From positions 2,666,001-2,730,000 of the forward strand of contig NZ_CP012601.1 of assembly GCF_001278755.1 (NCBI RefSeq): DNA of 64,000 nucleotides, in the 5' to 3' direction. Positions within the stretch are counted from its first letter, which is position 1. Every line of letters starts with the position of its first letter. This DNA is from Bacillus sp. FJAT-22090 (GTDB taxonomy: Bacteria; Bacillota; Bacilli; Bacillales_A; Planococcaceae). This document shows, one piece after another, positions 35,640 through 42,866 of this stretch. The notes beneath the pieces were generated by a model. That model was not told the DNA's origin. It searched no databases and worked only from the letters and a program-made list of their open reading frames with translations. A program made the position numbers and the translations under genes.

Positions 35640-35693
35640 ATGCAAAGAAAAACACTGATTTCTTCATTCAAATTGGAGGGCATGTTGGTTTAA
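35640..35693 (+). CDS. 17-residue leader peptide
   Basis: ATG preceded by AAAGGAGAGATACAT; encodes MQRKTLISSFKLEGMLV and stops 55 bases before the MFS start. The excellent RBS on so short a frame, directly before a hairpin that buries the next RBS, is the pattern of cat/erm/tet leader peptides. Ribosome stalling in it would open the hairpin. Confidence 0.6.
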   Translation: MQRKTLISSFKLEGMLV

Positions 35694-35702
35694 TAATATG
35701 AT

Positions 35703-35741
35703 CTCCGATTTGATTCAAACCAGAATCAACTAAATCGGAGG
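35703..35741 (+). promoter_or_regulatory. Hairpin sequestering the MFS Shine-Dalgarno (translational attenuator)
   Basis: CTCCGATTT (35703-35711) pairs perfectly with AAATCGGAG (35732-35740), with an upper stem GATTC/GAATC. The MFS RBS, GGAGG at 35737-35741, lies in the right arm, 7 bases before the GTG start, so it is masked when the hairpin forms. Confidence 0.65.
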
Positions 35742-35748
35742 AATTATA

Positions 35749-36945
35749 GTGAGCATTCAAAGTTTTTATTACACAATCACAAGTTCTAGATCATTTTTTA
35801 TTCAAATGGTATTCACATTAAATGCTATTTATTATGTAACGCAAGCAGATTTAAATGCATTGCAACTGGTTCTAATCGGCACAATCATGGAAGTTTCCGT
35901 TCTATTGTTTGAAATGCCAACAGGCTTGTATGCAGATCACTATGGACGAAAACATTCTCTCGCACTGGGCACAGTTATTATTGGGTTGGCACATGTACTT
36001 GAAGGGAGTACGCCAGAATTTTGGGCGATTGCTTTAGCTTCTGCGATGTGGGGAATAGGCTGGACCTTCATAAGTGGGGCTGAACAAGCATGGATTGCGG
36101 ATGAGTTAGAAGGCGAAAACTTAGACACCACGTTCCTTCGTGGTTCACAATTTTCATCTTTTGCACGTTTTGCAGGAATTGTGGCCAGTGTGGCGATTGC
36201 GACCTTTTGGTCGGTGCAAACGGCGATTATATTTGCAGGTGGCATGCTGATTGCCCTTGCAGTCTGGGCATTCATTAAGCTACCCGAAACCAAATTTGTC
36301 AAAGTAACACGTGAAAAAGGTGTCTCGGGTGTCACTCATATGGTTACCACCATCAAGGTTGGCCTATCACAGATTCGCGGGAACACTGTGCTAATTAGTA
36401 TAGCAATGGTTACGTTATTATGGGGGCTTGCCAGCGAAGGATTCGACCGTTTATATGGTACCCATTTCATTACTGACTATAATTTGTCAGAAAACGAGTC
36501 CATCTATTGGTTCGGTGCTTTTTATGCGGTTGCATTTTTACTTAATATTGTCGTACTACGTTTTGTTGAGAAAAATGCGAAAGGTCGCTACGCAGATGCG
36601 CTATTACTGACAAATGCAGTGTTGACAGGAACGATGCTTATTTTCGCATGGACCGGTCATTTCTGGGTAGCTGTGGTGATGTACTGGGTGACAAGTGCAC
36701 TGAGAAACGTAAACTACCCGTTAATGAGCATCATTACAAATGAACAAATTGAATCAAAAGGTCGAGCAACCACACTTTCCATGTTCGGGCAACTAGATGC
36801 TTTTGGCCAAATTGTTGGGGGTCCAATAGTAGGGTTGTTAGCATTATATACAACAATTGCAGGAGGCATCTCGGCATCTGCATTCCTGATTTTACCCGTT
36901 CTTTATTTCTTGTGGCGAATGAAGCGAAAAATGGTTCTTTCATAA
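35749..36945 (+). CDS. MFS drug-efflux-type transporter (DHA3-like)
   Basis: 398 residues, about twelve helices, with motif A TGLYADHYGRKHSLALG after helix 2 and an acidic motif GAEQAWIADELEGENL typical of DHA3-type macrolide/tetracycline exporters. GTG start at 35749. It is one of the few plus-strand genes in the repeat array, with its own promoter, leader peptide, attenuator and terminator, as expected of a self-contained resistance cassette. Drug specificity cannot be read from the sequence. Confidence 0.88.
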   Translation: MSIQSFYYTITSSRSFFIQMVFTLNAIYYVTQADLNALQLVLIGTIMEVSVLLFEMPTGLYADHYGRKHSLALGTVIIGLAHVLEGSTPEFWAIALASAMWGIGWTFISGAEQAWIADELEGENLDTTFLRGSQFSSFARFAGIVASVAIATFWSVQTAIIFAGGMLIALAVWAFIKLPETKFVKVTREKGVSGVTHMVTTIKVGLSQIRGNTVLISIAMVTLLWGLASEGFDRLYGTHFITDYNLSENESIYWFGAFYAVAFLLNIVVLRFVEKNAKGRYADALLLTNAVLTGTMLIFAWTGHFWVAVVMYWVTSALRNVNYPLMSIITNEQIESKGRATTLSMFGQLDAFGQIVGGPIVGLLALYTTIAGGISASAFLILPVLYFLWRMKRKMVLS

Positions 36946-36951
36946 TTTTTC

Positions 36952-36987
36952 AGTACTTGGTGTGACTGAGCATCAAGTACTTTTTTA
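36952..36987 (+). terminator. Terminator of the MFS pump gene
   Basis: AGTACTTG and CAAGTACT form the stem (extended by a G-T pair), followed by TTTTTTATTT. Confidence 0.85.
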
Positions 36988-37071
36988 TTTGACACCAGAG
37001 GTAAGCGATAAGATCTACACTGTTAGTGAAAGTAAAACAAAATATGAGAGAGTAGAGCGTCTTCTTTATTG

Positions 37072-37142
37072 AACTAAACTGCTGCGTTAGTTGAAGAAGA
37101 GTCTCCAATGCAACTCGCTTCTTCAATACAAGCCTAACTGAT
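37072..37142 (+). repeat. attC-like repeat R22 (right box decayed)
   Basis: Left box 37072-37092 is intact (CTGCTGC spacer); the middle is AAGAAGAGTCTCCAATGCAACTC and the right box is reduced to CAATACAAGCCTAACTGATG. Confidence 0.75.
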
Positions 37143-37196
37143 GGTTAAAAATATTAGTCTGTTCCCTAAAACCTTGGAAACAGACTCATAATATCA

Positions 37197-37712
37197 TTAT
37201 CTTCCTAGTTTATTATCAATTTCAGTTGTATTTACATTCTCCCCAAATAAATCTTTTAGTTTATTTTTGGCTTGCATTTTAATTTCATCATCCACATATA
37301 AAGCTACTTGAACTAAAGCGAATATTACAACACTTAAGTCATCAGCATATCCTACACCAACTGCTAAGTCGGGTATAATATCTAGAGGTAAAATAAAGTA
37401 ACCTAAAGCCCCAACAATGGTTGCTTTAACTTTTAGTGGTACATCTGGCTTTTGAAGTGTGTAATAAAGTAATAAAACGGCGTAGACTACAGAAGTTCCA
37501 GATCTTTTAGAAAATTTTTGAACCTTAGTCCAAAACTTTTCCTCTGAGAAATGCTCTTCGTGTTGGTTTATATCTTCAGCATTCAATTTTTCTGCTTCAT
37601 CTTTTAACTCAGCAACTAGTTTTTCTTCAATTTCAATTTCGTCTACTTCAACAATATTAGTTGAAGATAATTCGTCTAGATCTGTTTTCTTCTTAAATAG
37701 ATTTTTAAACAT
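37197..37712 (-). CDS. YkvA/DUF1232-family protein
   Basis: 171 residues: a Glu-rich N-terminal extension (about 1-75) and a DUF1232 core TLQKPDVPLKVKATIVGALGYFILPLDIIPDLAVGVGYADDLSVV with its signature Pro-Asp cluster in a hydrophobic hairpin. Function unknown, probably membrane associated. CTTGGAGTGATTTT precedes the ATG. Follows R22. Confidence 0.85.
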   Translation of the reverse strand: MFKNLFKKKTDLDELSSTNIVEVDEIEIEEKLVAELKDEAEKLNAEDINQHEEHFSEEKFWTKVQKFSKRSGTSVVYAVLLLYYTLQKPDVPLKVKATIVGALGYFILPLDIIPDLAVGVGYADDLSVVIFALVQVALYVDDEIKMQAKNKLKDLFGENVNTTEIDNKLGR

Positions 37713-37949
37713 AAAATCACTCCAAGGATTAGTAAATTACAAATAAGTTTCACACCATAATTATCCATTTATCATCATTTAATTTAAAACACTAGTATTT
37801 CAAATAACTAAGGTTGAAATTGTTTACATTTTGCCTTTCCTCTACTAACCTTTATAAATTATATACTTCTCAGATCAAATACTCTTGGTCTTAGTAACAA
37901 AAATGAGTAGATTCATTTCTACTTATTTCTCATTTCCTACTTATCCTTA

Positions 37950-38181
37950 TTAACTTTTTTGTTTCTGTTTGTTTTGGAATTCAATATATCGTTTAAGTGT
38001 GAGGCGATAATGAGAGTCTTCTGGATACTCCCTATCGACAGTTGCTATCAAAGAAGGAATAAGCTCTGTTTCTCCATTATATAAACCTTTGTTAAGGATC
38101 CCGTTCCACCGACTAATATAATCATTTACAGATTTGTCTCCCAAATGATAATTCTTTCTTAAAATAATCCCCAAATTTCAT
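37950..38181 (-). CDS. Small hypothetical protein, possibly frameshifted at its start
   Basis: The main frame (TTG at 38174) gives 74 residues with SVNDYISRWNGILNKGLYNGE and YPEDSHYRLTLKRYIEFQ. An ATG at 38181 in the next frame starts MKFGDYFKKELSFG, which reads like a more natural N-terminus that would join the main frame after one frameshift. The gene may therefore be broken. Not recognised. Confidence 0.55.
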
Positions 38182-38297
38182 ACCATATCCCTACTCTCAC
38201 TATTATTTACCAATATATTTATTCACTACCATCTGCTTCTTTTCCTTTAAAAGTGAGCAAGGAAATTAAGAATTAAGAACTTTACTGCGCAGTAATA

Positions 38298-38354
38298 GTC
38301 AAATGCGACATATGAACTCCCATTTTCTTCTTCAACTAAACTGCCCCGTTAGTT
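38298..38354 (+). repeat. attC-like repeat R23 (left box plus shared 36-bp flank)
   Basis: Left box with CTGCCCC spacer at 38334-38354. The preceding GTCAAATGCGACATA...AACTCCCATT stretch matches that before R7. No right box; the rest is lost. Confidence 0.7.
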
Positions 38355-38403
38355 GAAGAACAATCACCCTGTCCTTTCAATCTCAGAAAAAAACAACAAT
38401 TAG

Positions 38404-39234
38404 TCAAACTGTGCGAAAATTGGTTTTAAGCAATCGGTGAGCTTTTTGTGTATTTAGAGACGTATCGAAAGATAGATAAGGGGCATCTTCTTTAGAAATT
38501 ATAATTGGACGGAGAATGCTATTATTCCATCCAAGTTGTACCAATCTCTTTTTATAAAACGTATAGTAGCTTTCTTTATGTATGGGTCCAGCATGCAAAA
38601 TTCCATTAAATTTTATATTAGTCAATTCAATAATCGTACTTGATAAATCATTAACATTTACAAAAGTTCTATACACATTTGTATATGCATCAAATGGCTG
38701 ATTCTCTTTTATTTTCTCGATTATTTGTATGGTTCGTTTTTCAATACCTTGATCCCCATTATTACCATAAAGTGGTCCAGTTCGAAGTATCACGTGATTT
38801 GGATGTTTATTGAGAATTAAGTTTTCTCCAGTATGTTTACCGTTCACATACTCAGCTAAAACTGCTTCTTTAGGCAATGTCCCAATTGGGTCAGATTCTT
38901 TGTAACCACCAATTCCTTCAACAAAAACTGCATCCGTTGATAGAAATATAAGTTTTGTTGCACTCTCTATTTCTGATAATAAATTTTCGAGCCCTAAATT
39001 GATTAATTGGGTTTCTTCTTCAAAACTCATTAGTGACCATATAACTACTTCTGGATTTATTTTTCTAATGACACTTCCTATTGAACGTTTGTTTGTAACA
39101 TCTACTTGCATAATATTAGAGTTTTCATGTTGAAAACGTGAGGTACCAAACACTGTTAGATTTTTGTTCTCTGAAGCCAGTTGGAATAAATTCGAGCCCA
39201 AAAAGCCAGTTGCTCCTAATATAAGTATTCTCAT
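38404..39234 (-). CDS. NAD(P)-dependent sugar-nucleotide reductase/epimerase (RmlD-like extended SDR)
   Basis: 276 residues: Rossmann motif LILGATGFLGSNLFQLA, the strand VIWSLMSF, the catalytic-region STDAVF (Thr/Asp) and RTGPLYGNNG as in dTDP-4-dehydrorhamnose reductases. The YxxxK pair appears as EYVNGKHTGENL. AAGGAAGGTTAT precedes the ATG. It would reduce or epimerise a nucleotide sugar; no other rml gene is near. Between R23 and R24. Confidence 0.82.
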   Translation of the reverse strand: MRILILGATGFLGSNLFQLASENKNLTVFGTSRFQHENSNIMQVDVTNKRSIGSVIRKINPEVVIWSLMSFEEETQLINLGLENLLSEIESATKLIFLSTDAVFVEGIGGYKESDPIGTLPKEAVLAEYVNGKHTGENLILNKHPNHVILRTGPLYGNNGDQGIEKRTIQIIEKIKENQPFDAYTNVYRTFVNVNDLSSTIIELTNIKFNGILHAGPIHKESYYTFYKKRLVQLGWNNSILRPIIISKEDAPYLSFDTSLNTQKAHRLLKTNFRTV

Positions 39235-39299
39235 ATAACCTTCCTTTTTTTAGTTTATTTTATTATGTATTCTCCACAACTTTATTATTTTCCTTGTTG

Positions 39300-39377
39300 A
39301 ACTAACCTGCCCCGTTAGTTGAAGAAAAAGAAGACGCCAAAGCATTTCAACGTTCTTCATGTAAAGCCCAAACAAAG
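39300..39377 (+). repeat. attC-like repeat R24 (right box decayed)
   Basis: Left box 39300-39320 (CCTGCCCC spacer), middle AAGAAAAAGAAGACGCCAAAG, right position TGTAAAGCCCAAAC. Confidence 0.75.
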
Positions 39378-39385
39378 AACAAGAC

Positions 39386-39889
39386 TTAATTATTTTTCTT
39401 AAAAGCAAACATCGTTTCTAAAGTATCTGATAATATATCCTTTCGTCGTTCTATTTCATTTAACTCTTCTTTTACCTCAATAATACAGTTCAATAAAACT
39501 TCATCTGATATTTCACCTTTAATTGATTCTATCAATTGATATGCTTGTGCTTGTACTTCAAAGTTTCCATTTATCAAATGGTAAATTAGTGTTTCTAAAT
39601 GTGCTGAACAATTGAATGGTTCTAGTGCGTATAATAGTGTTCCTCTAAAACCTAAAGTTTTTGGGTCATTAATAACATCTATTAACGGTTGTACCACTTC
39701 TTCGTCCCCAATATCACTTAACGTTAATGCAATGGAGTTTCTAAATAAAGCATTTTCTGTACTTTGTAAGTATTCAATAAGTAGAGGAATTGCTTGAATG
39801 TCCTTACTTCTGCTAATTTCCTCTAAAATGATTTCTGCATCATCAAACTTTTCATTTTCTATTGCCAACCTTAATGAATTATTGTCCAT
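39386..39889 (-). CDS. HEAT-repeat protein
   Basis: 167 residues forming four or so HEAT/PBS-lyase-like helical pairs (AIPLLIEYLQSTENALFRNSIALTLSDIGDEEVVQPLIDVIND). A protein-protein interaction scaffold; partner unknown. Small HEAT proteins of this type are common as orphan accessory genes. Between R24 and R25. Confidence 0.8.
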   Translation of the reverse strand: MDNNSLRLAIENEKFDDAEIILEEISRSKDIQAIPLLIEYLQSTENALFRNSIALTLSDIGDEEVVQPLIDVINDPKTLGFRGTLLYALEPFNCSAHLETLIYHLINGNFEVQAQAYQLIESIKGEISDEVLLNCIIEVKEELNEIERRKDILSDTLETMFAFKKNN

Positions 39890-39954
39890 AATAATTATCC
39901 GAACTCCTTGTCATTTACCGTAATTAAACTTAGATTAAAATACTGTTCTTCTTC

Positions 39955-40036
39955 AACTAAACTCCCCCGTTAGTTCAAAAAGAAAAAAGAGTTGCCTAAG
40001 CAACCATGTGTTCTTCAACAAAAGAACCCATTAGTT
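39955..40036 (+). repeat. attC-like repeat R25 (intact, short type, 82 bp)
   Basis: Left box 39955-39975 (CTCCCCC spacer), hairpin GAGTTGCCTAAGCAACC, right box AACAAAAGAACCCATTAGTT at 40017-40036. Confidence 0.85.
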
Positions 40037-40049
40037 GAATATGGACTAC

Positions 40050-40214
40050 TTATTTTTTTGTTTCTAATTCATTTATTAACTTGCAAAGATAGCCAACGAT
40101 ATATTCTCTTTGAGTCGTTTCTTCAATGTCATTATTTTCTACAAGGTCATTAATTCCTTTATTAATAATGTCCCATAAATTTGTTCCTTCAAATATTTCA
40201 TATGGATGTGTCAT
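40050..40214 (-). CDS. Small hypothetical cassette protein
   Basis: 54 residues (MTHPYEIFEGTNLWDIINKG start, YIVGYLCKLINELETKK end), acidic and helical, unrecognised. The AGGAGGTTATAGTT before the ATG is an excellent RBS and the frame fills the interval between R25 and R26 (stop 13 bases from R25), so it is very likely expressed. Confidence 0.65.
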   Translation of the reverse strand: MTHPYEIFEGTNLWDIINKGINDLVENNDIEETTQREYIVGYLCKLINELETKK

Positions 40215-40274
40215 ATAACTATAACCTCCTTGTTTATCTACTGATAGTATTTCGTTAATAGATATGTCTTCTTC

Positions 40275-40355
40275 AACTAATCTGCTACGTTAATTCAAAA
40301 AGAAAAAAGAGTTGCCTATGCAACCCATAATCTTCAACTAAAGCACCCGTTTGTT
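40275..40355 (+). repeat. attC-like repeat R26 (intact, short type, 81 bp)
   Basis: Left box AACTAATCTGCTACGTTAAT at 40275, hairpin GTTGCCTATGCAAC, right box AACTAAAGCACCCGTTTGTT at 40336-40355. Changes in the two outer arms (TTAATT, TTTGTT) are independent of each other. Confidence 0.85.
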
Positions 40356-40375
40356 CAACGAGAATAAGATATCGT

Positions 40376-40723
40376 TTAGTCTCCAGCAATATGTACCCTG
40401 CCTATTTCCGAACTGGACAATTGTTTTATAAATTCTTCAAATTCGTTAAGTTTATTTATCGAAATATATACTTTGTAATTATTAAGGTCTGTTATTAGGT
40501 TGGAAAGTCTCTCTCCTGAAAATGTTTCATTAGTAAGATAAAAATCGCTTAGTCTTCTAAGTTCCAAATAACTACGCCACAGCTTCTTAGAATTAAATAT
40601 TTCATTATGTAGACTTTCACTCAACTCGTATAATCCAATCTCTCTACCTTTTTGATCATATAAGACCACATCAAATCCCAAATGCAGTGCCCTCCTTAAA
40701 TAACAATTACTTAACTTTACCAT
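40376..40723 (-). CDS. Hypothetical protein
   Basis: 115 residues, unrecognised: begins with a short beta region (FDVVLYDQKGREIGLYELSE) and continues as long helices (SKKLWRSYLELRRLSDFYL). RBS AGGAGGAAT overlaps the edge of repeat R27, only 16 bases separating start codon and repeat; the stop is 21 bases from R26. The tight packing is that of a cassette. Confidence 0.7.
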   Translation of the reverse strand: MVKLSNCYLRRALHLGFDVVLYDQKGREIGLYELSESLHNEIFNSKKLWRSYLELRRLSDFYLTNETFSGERLSNLITDLNNYKVYISINKLNEFEEFIKQLSSSEIGRVHIAGD

Positions 40724-40738
40724 ATAGATTCCTCCTTC

Positions 40739-40821
40739 AACTAACCTGCTTCGTTAGTTGAAAAAGAAAAAAGAGCTACATTGCAACTCAATGAACTCTT
40801 CAACTAAAACACACGTTTGTT
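40739..40821 (+). repeat. attC-like repeat R27 (intact, short type, 83 bp; rightmost copy)
   Basis: Left box 40739-40759 (CCTGCTTC spacer), AAGAAAAAAGAGCTACATTG, right box AACTAAAACACACGTTTGTT at 40802-40821. No copy is found from here to the window end at 64000. Confidence 0.85.
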
Positions 40822-40832
40822 CTATAAAAAAA

Positions 40833-40855
40833 AGCGATTCTTATAAAGAATCGCT
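40833..40855 (-). terminator. Terminator of the VOC gene at 40865
   Basis: AGCGATTCTT and AAGAATCGCT around ATA; on the minus strand TTTTTTTATAG follows. Confidence 0.85.
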
Positions 40856-40864
40856 CCCTTCATT

Positions 40865-41236
40865 TCATCTGTGTTGATCTAAAAGAATGGTATTTCCATC
40901 AGGATCTTCAATTGTGAAATGTGCTGGCCCTTTGCTTGTTTCATCTGCTTCAGACAGTAGTTTAATTCCATTTTCTTTAAGCTGATTTTGGATGTCTCGA
41001 ATGTCCGTAAACGAATTTAGATTTTCGGCATTTTCATTCCATCCTGGATTAAAAGTCAGCATGTTCTTTTCAAACATTCCTTGGAATAGACCAATTACGC
41101 AACTTTCATTTTTCATAATGAGCCATTTTTGGGTAATATCCCCTCCGAATGCTTGAAATCCTAGGTTTTCGTAAAATGATTTTGATTTGTTAATATCCTT
41201 TACACTTAAACTTACAGAAAATGCGCCTAGTTTCAT
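40865..41236 (-). CDS. VOC/glyoxalase-family protein
   Basis: 123 residues. FSVSLSVKDINKSKSFYENLGFQAFGG and GPAHFTIEDPDGNTILLDQHR mark the two VOC halves; the retained Glu near the end could bind metal. TTGGAGGAATT precedes the ATG. It carries its own terminator and borders the array on its right side. Confidence 0.87.
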   Translation of the reverse strand: MKLGAFSVSLSVKDINKSKSFYENLGFQAFGGDITQKWLIMKNESCVIGLFQGMFEKNMLTFNPGWNENAENLNSFTDIRDIQNQLKENGIKLLSEADETSKGPAHFTIEDPDGNTILLDQHR

Positions 41237-41375
41237 AATTCCTCCAATAAAAAATTAATAATTTAGAAAATTTATTTCATAAATTAAGTATACACTATTA
41301 CTTTGAAAAACACCTTTCAGTTTGTTCTTTATATTAAAATCAAGTTTAGCATCGCAACTCATAGAAGAGATTCTC

Positions 41376-41564
41376 TTAAAACGACCCATTTTGATGGTTA
41401 TACCGATCCACTTCGCGAAAAGAATCGGCTTCCGCAAAGTTTTGATTCAATGACTTTTCCTGTTCTTTGAAATTATATTTCCTACCAGTAATAATATCCA
41501 CAAGATAGCTGCCTACAACGAGAGTTACTATGGAACCCCAGAAAATCCACATAACCGTATGCAT
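41376..41564 (-). CDS. Small single-helix membrane protein
   Basis: 62 residues from the ATG at 41564, which has GGGAGG 8 bases upstream: helix MWIFWGSIVTLVVGSYLVDII then a polar tail. The longer frame to 41654 overlaps the next gene and has no RBS. Unrecognised. Confidence 0.65.
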   Translation of the reverse strand: MHTVMWIFWGSIVTLVVGSYLVDIITGRKYNFKEQEKSLNQNFAEADSFREVDRYNHQNGSF

Positions 41565-41592
41565 TACATTTGCCTCCCTGATGATATTTAAG

Positions 41593-41943
41593 TTATTTCT
41601 CCCAAATTTCAATCCATCTACCTTCTGGATCAGAAATCCAAGTAAATGTTCCATACTCGCTTTTTTCAGGTTCTTTTAGAAGTGGTACCCCAATTTTGTT
41701 GAAATGCTCTATCCATTTTTCAATTTTTTCTACTTGAAAATTTAGCATCACAGACTGTTCTTTTGGAAAGTAATCATTTTCTTTATTAAAAAAAGAAAAA
41801 ATTGTTTCGTTGTCAGTATCCGGTTTAACGATAGTTCCATTCCAATCGTCCATCGATATTCCTAAAGTTTCTTTATACCAATTTTTCAATGAATCAACAT
41901 CATTTGATCTCAAAAAAATTCCACCGAAACCTTTTATTTTCAT
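41593..41943 (-). CDS. VOC/glyoxalase-family protein
   Basis: 116 residues from the ATG at 41943 (GGAGG 8 bases upstream). FGGIFLRSNDVDSLKNWYKETLGI and KSEYGTFTWISDPEGRWIEIWE are the VOC halves. A third VOC protein in the window, but not related closely to the other two by eye. It follows the yoaP-like gene by about 50 bases and may share its transcript. Confidence 0.87.
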   Translation of the reverse strand: MKIKGFGGIFLRSNDVDSLKNWYKETLGISMDDWNGTIVKPDTDNETIFSFFNKENDYFPKEQSVMLNFQVEKIEKWIEHFNKIGVPLLKEPEKSEYGTFTWISDPEGRWIEIWEK

Positions 41944-41996
41944 AGTTACGACCTCCAATATTATCAGTTCTATTTTTTACTCTTTAATATGCTAGA

Positions 41997-42764
41997 TTAA
42001 AGGTAATACCGAATAGACTTTAACCGTTTCATGACAGAGTGAACGGTGAGTCTATGAAACGAAACTAATTTTTTCTTGTAGACGACTCCATAGATACCAT
42101 AAGGCGTTGGCGAAAGCCTCAACAACTCTTCTCTGTTTTTTATGTCAATAATTTTGGCATTTATACCTAATTTGTTTGCTCCATTGACAACATTATCGGT
42201 TGATATATCTACGAATGGGCACTGCTGTGTACGGAGAATTGTTAAATCTATAAAAGGTTCAAGCCGCTCGTCCCAATCCTTTGGAAAATATGGGTTAGGT
42301 GAGGTTCCAAATTTATTTACAAGTAATTCAAAACCATGAGGAGCATGATCTACTTCAATAAAATCATTTTTAACAAAAACGTCCTTACTTGGTGTCCAAG
42401 AAGTGTCTGGATTTGTAATCACAATAACTCCATCTTTACTTTGTTCCTTTGCATCTTGAATGCATTTATTAATTAATAATGAGGCATACCCTTTTCCCGT
42501 GATATTAACCCATAAACAATGAATGACTAAATAATTCTCGCCATAGACTACTCTTGAAGATTTTTCAATAGGTGCATATTCAATAAACCCTGCTGGTTTG
42601 CTATTCTCTATAATTTTTATATACTTTAAACCTTCACTGAAACTTCCTTTAAGCCAATCATTTTTATTTATGTAACCTGTTGAATTTGGCTTACTACGAA
42701 GACAATAACATCCCTGATGATCTAAATTCTTTTCGTCTAACTCAACTATTTCAATTGTTTCCAT
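41997..42764 (-). CDS. YoaP-like GNAT N-acetyltransferase
   Basis: 255 residues with a GNAT fold: GYCLRSKPN start common to YoaP, the acetyl-CoA region VIHCLWVNITGKGYASLLINKCIQDAKE (Gly-rich loop) and a C-terminal extension containing CPFVDISTDNV and a DUF-type tail. GGGGAGAAATAG precedes the ATG. Substrate unknown. The block diagonal to its VOC neighbour suggests one transcript. Confidence 0.85.
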   Translation of the reverse strand: METIEIVELDEKNLDHQGCYCLRSKPNSTGYINKNDWLKGSFSEGLKYIKIIENSKPAGFIEYAPIEKSSRVVYGENYLVIHCLWVNITGKGYASLLINKCIQDAKEQSKDGVIVITNPDTSWTPSKDVFVKNDFIEVDHAPHGFELLVNKFGTSPNPYFPKDWDERLEPFIDLTILRTQQCPFVDISTDNVVNGANKLGINAKIIDIKNREELLRLSPTPYGIYGVVYKKKLVSFHRLTVHSVMKRLKSIRYYL

Positions 42765-42866
42765 CTATTTCTCCCCACTTATTAGTTAACTATTTTTACT
42801 AAAATATTCTGTCCCGATAATTTATTAACAAAAGGAGGAACCCTATTTTTCTATGATTCTCCTCAT

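Noticed and set aside
35457-35645. 62-residue minus-strand open frame
   Set aside because: Covers repeat R21 and the pump promoter; no RBS.
9021-40821. Repeats as a CRISPR array
   Set aside because: Spacing is hundreds of bases to several kb, intervals hold genes, and no cas gene is seen.
9021-40821. Repeats as ordinary terminators only
   Set aside because: The hairpins could terminate transcription, but two conserved boxes with non-pairing spacers, two size classes and copies after genes that already have terminators are not explained by termination alone.
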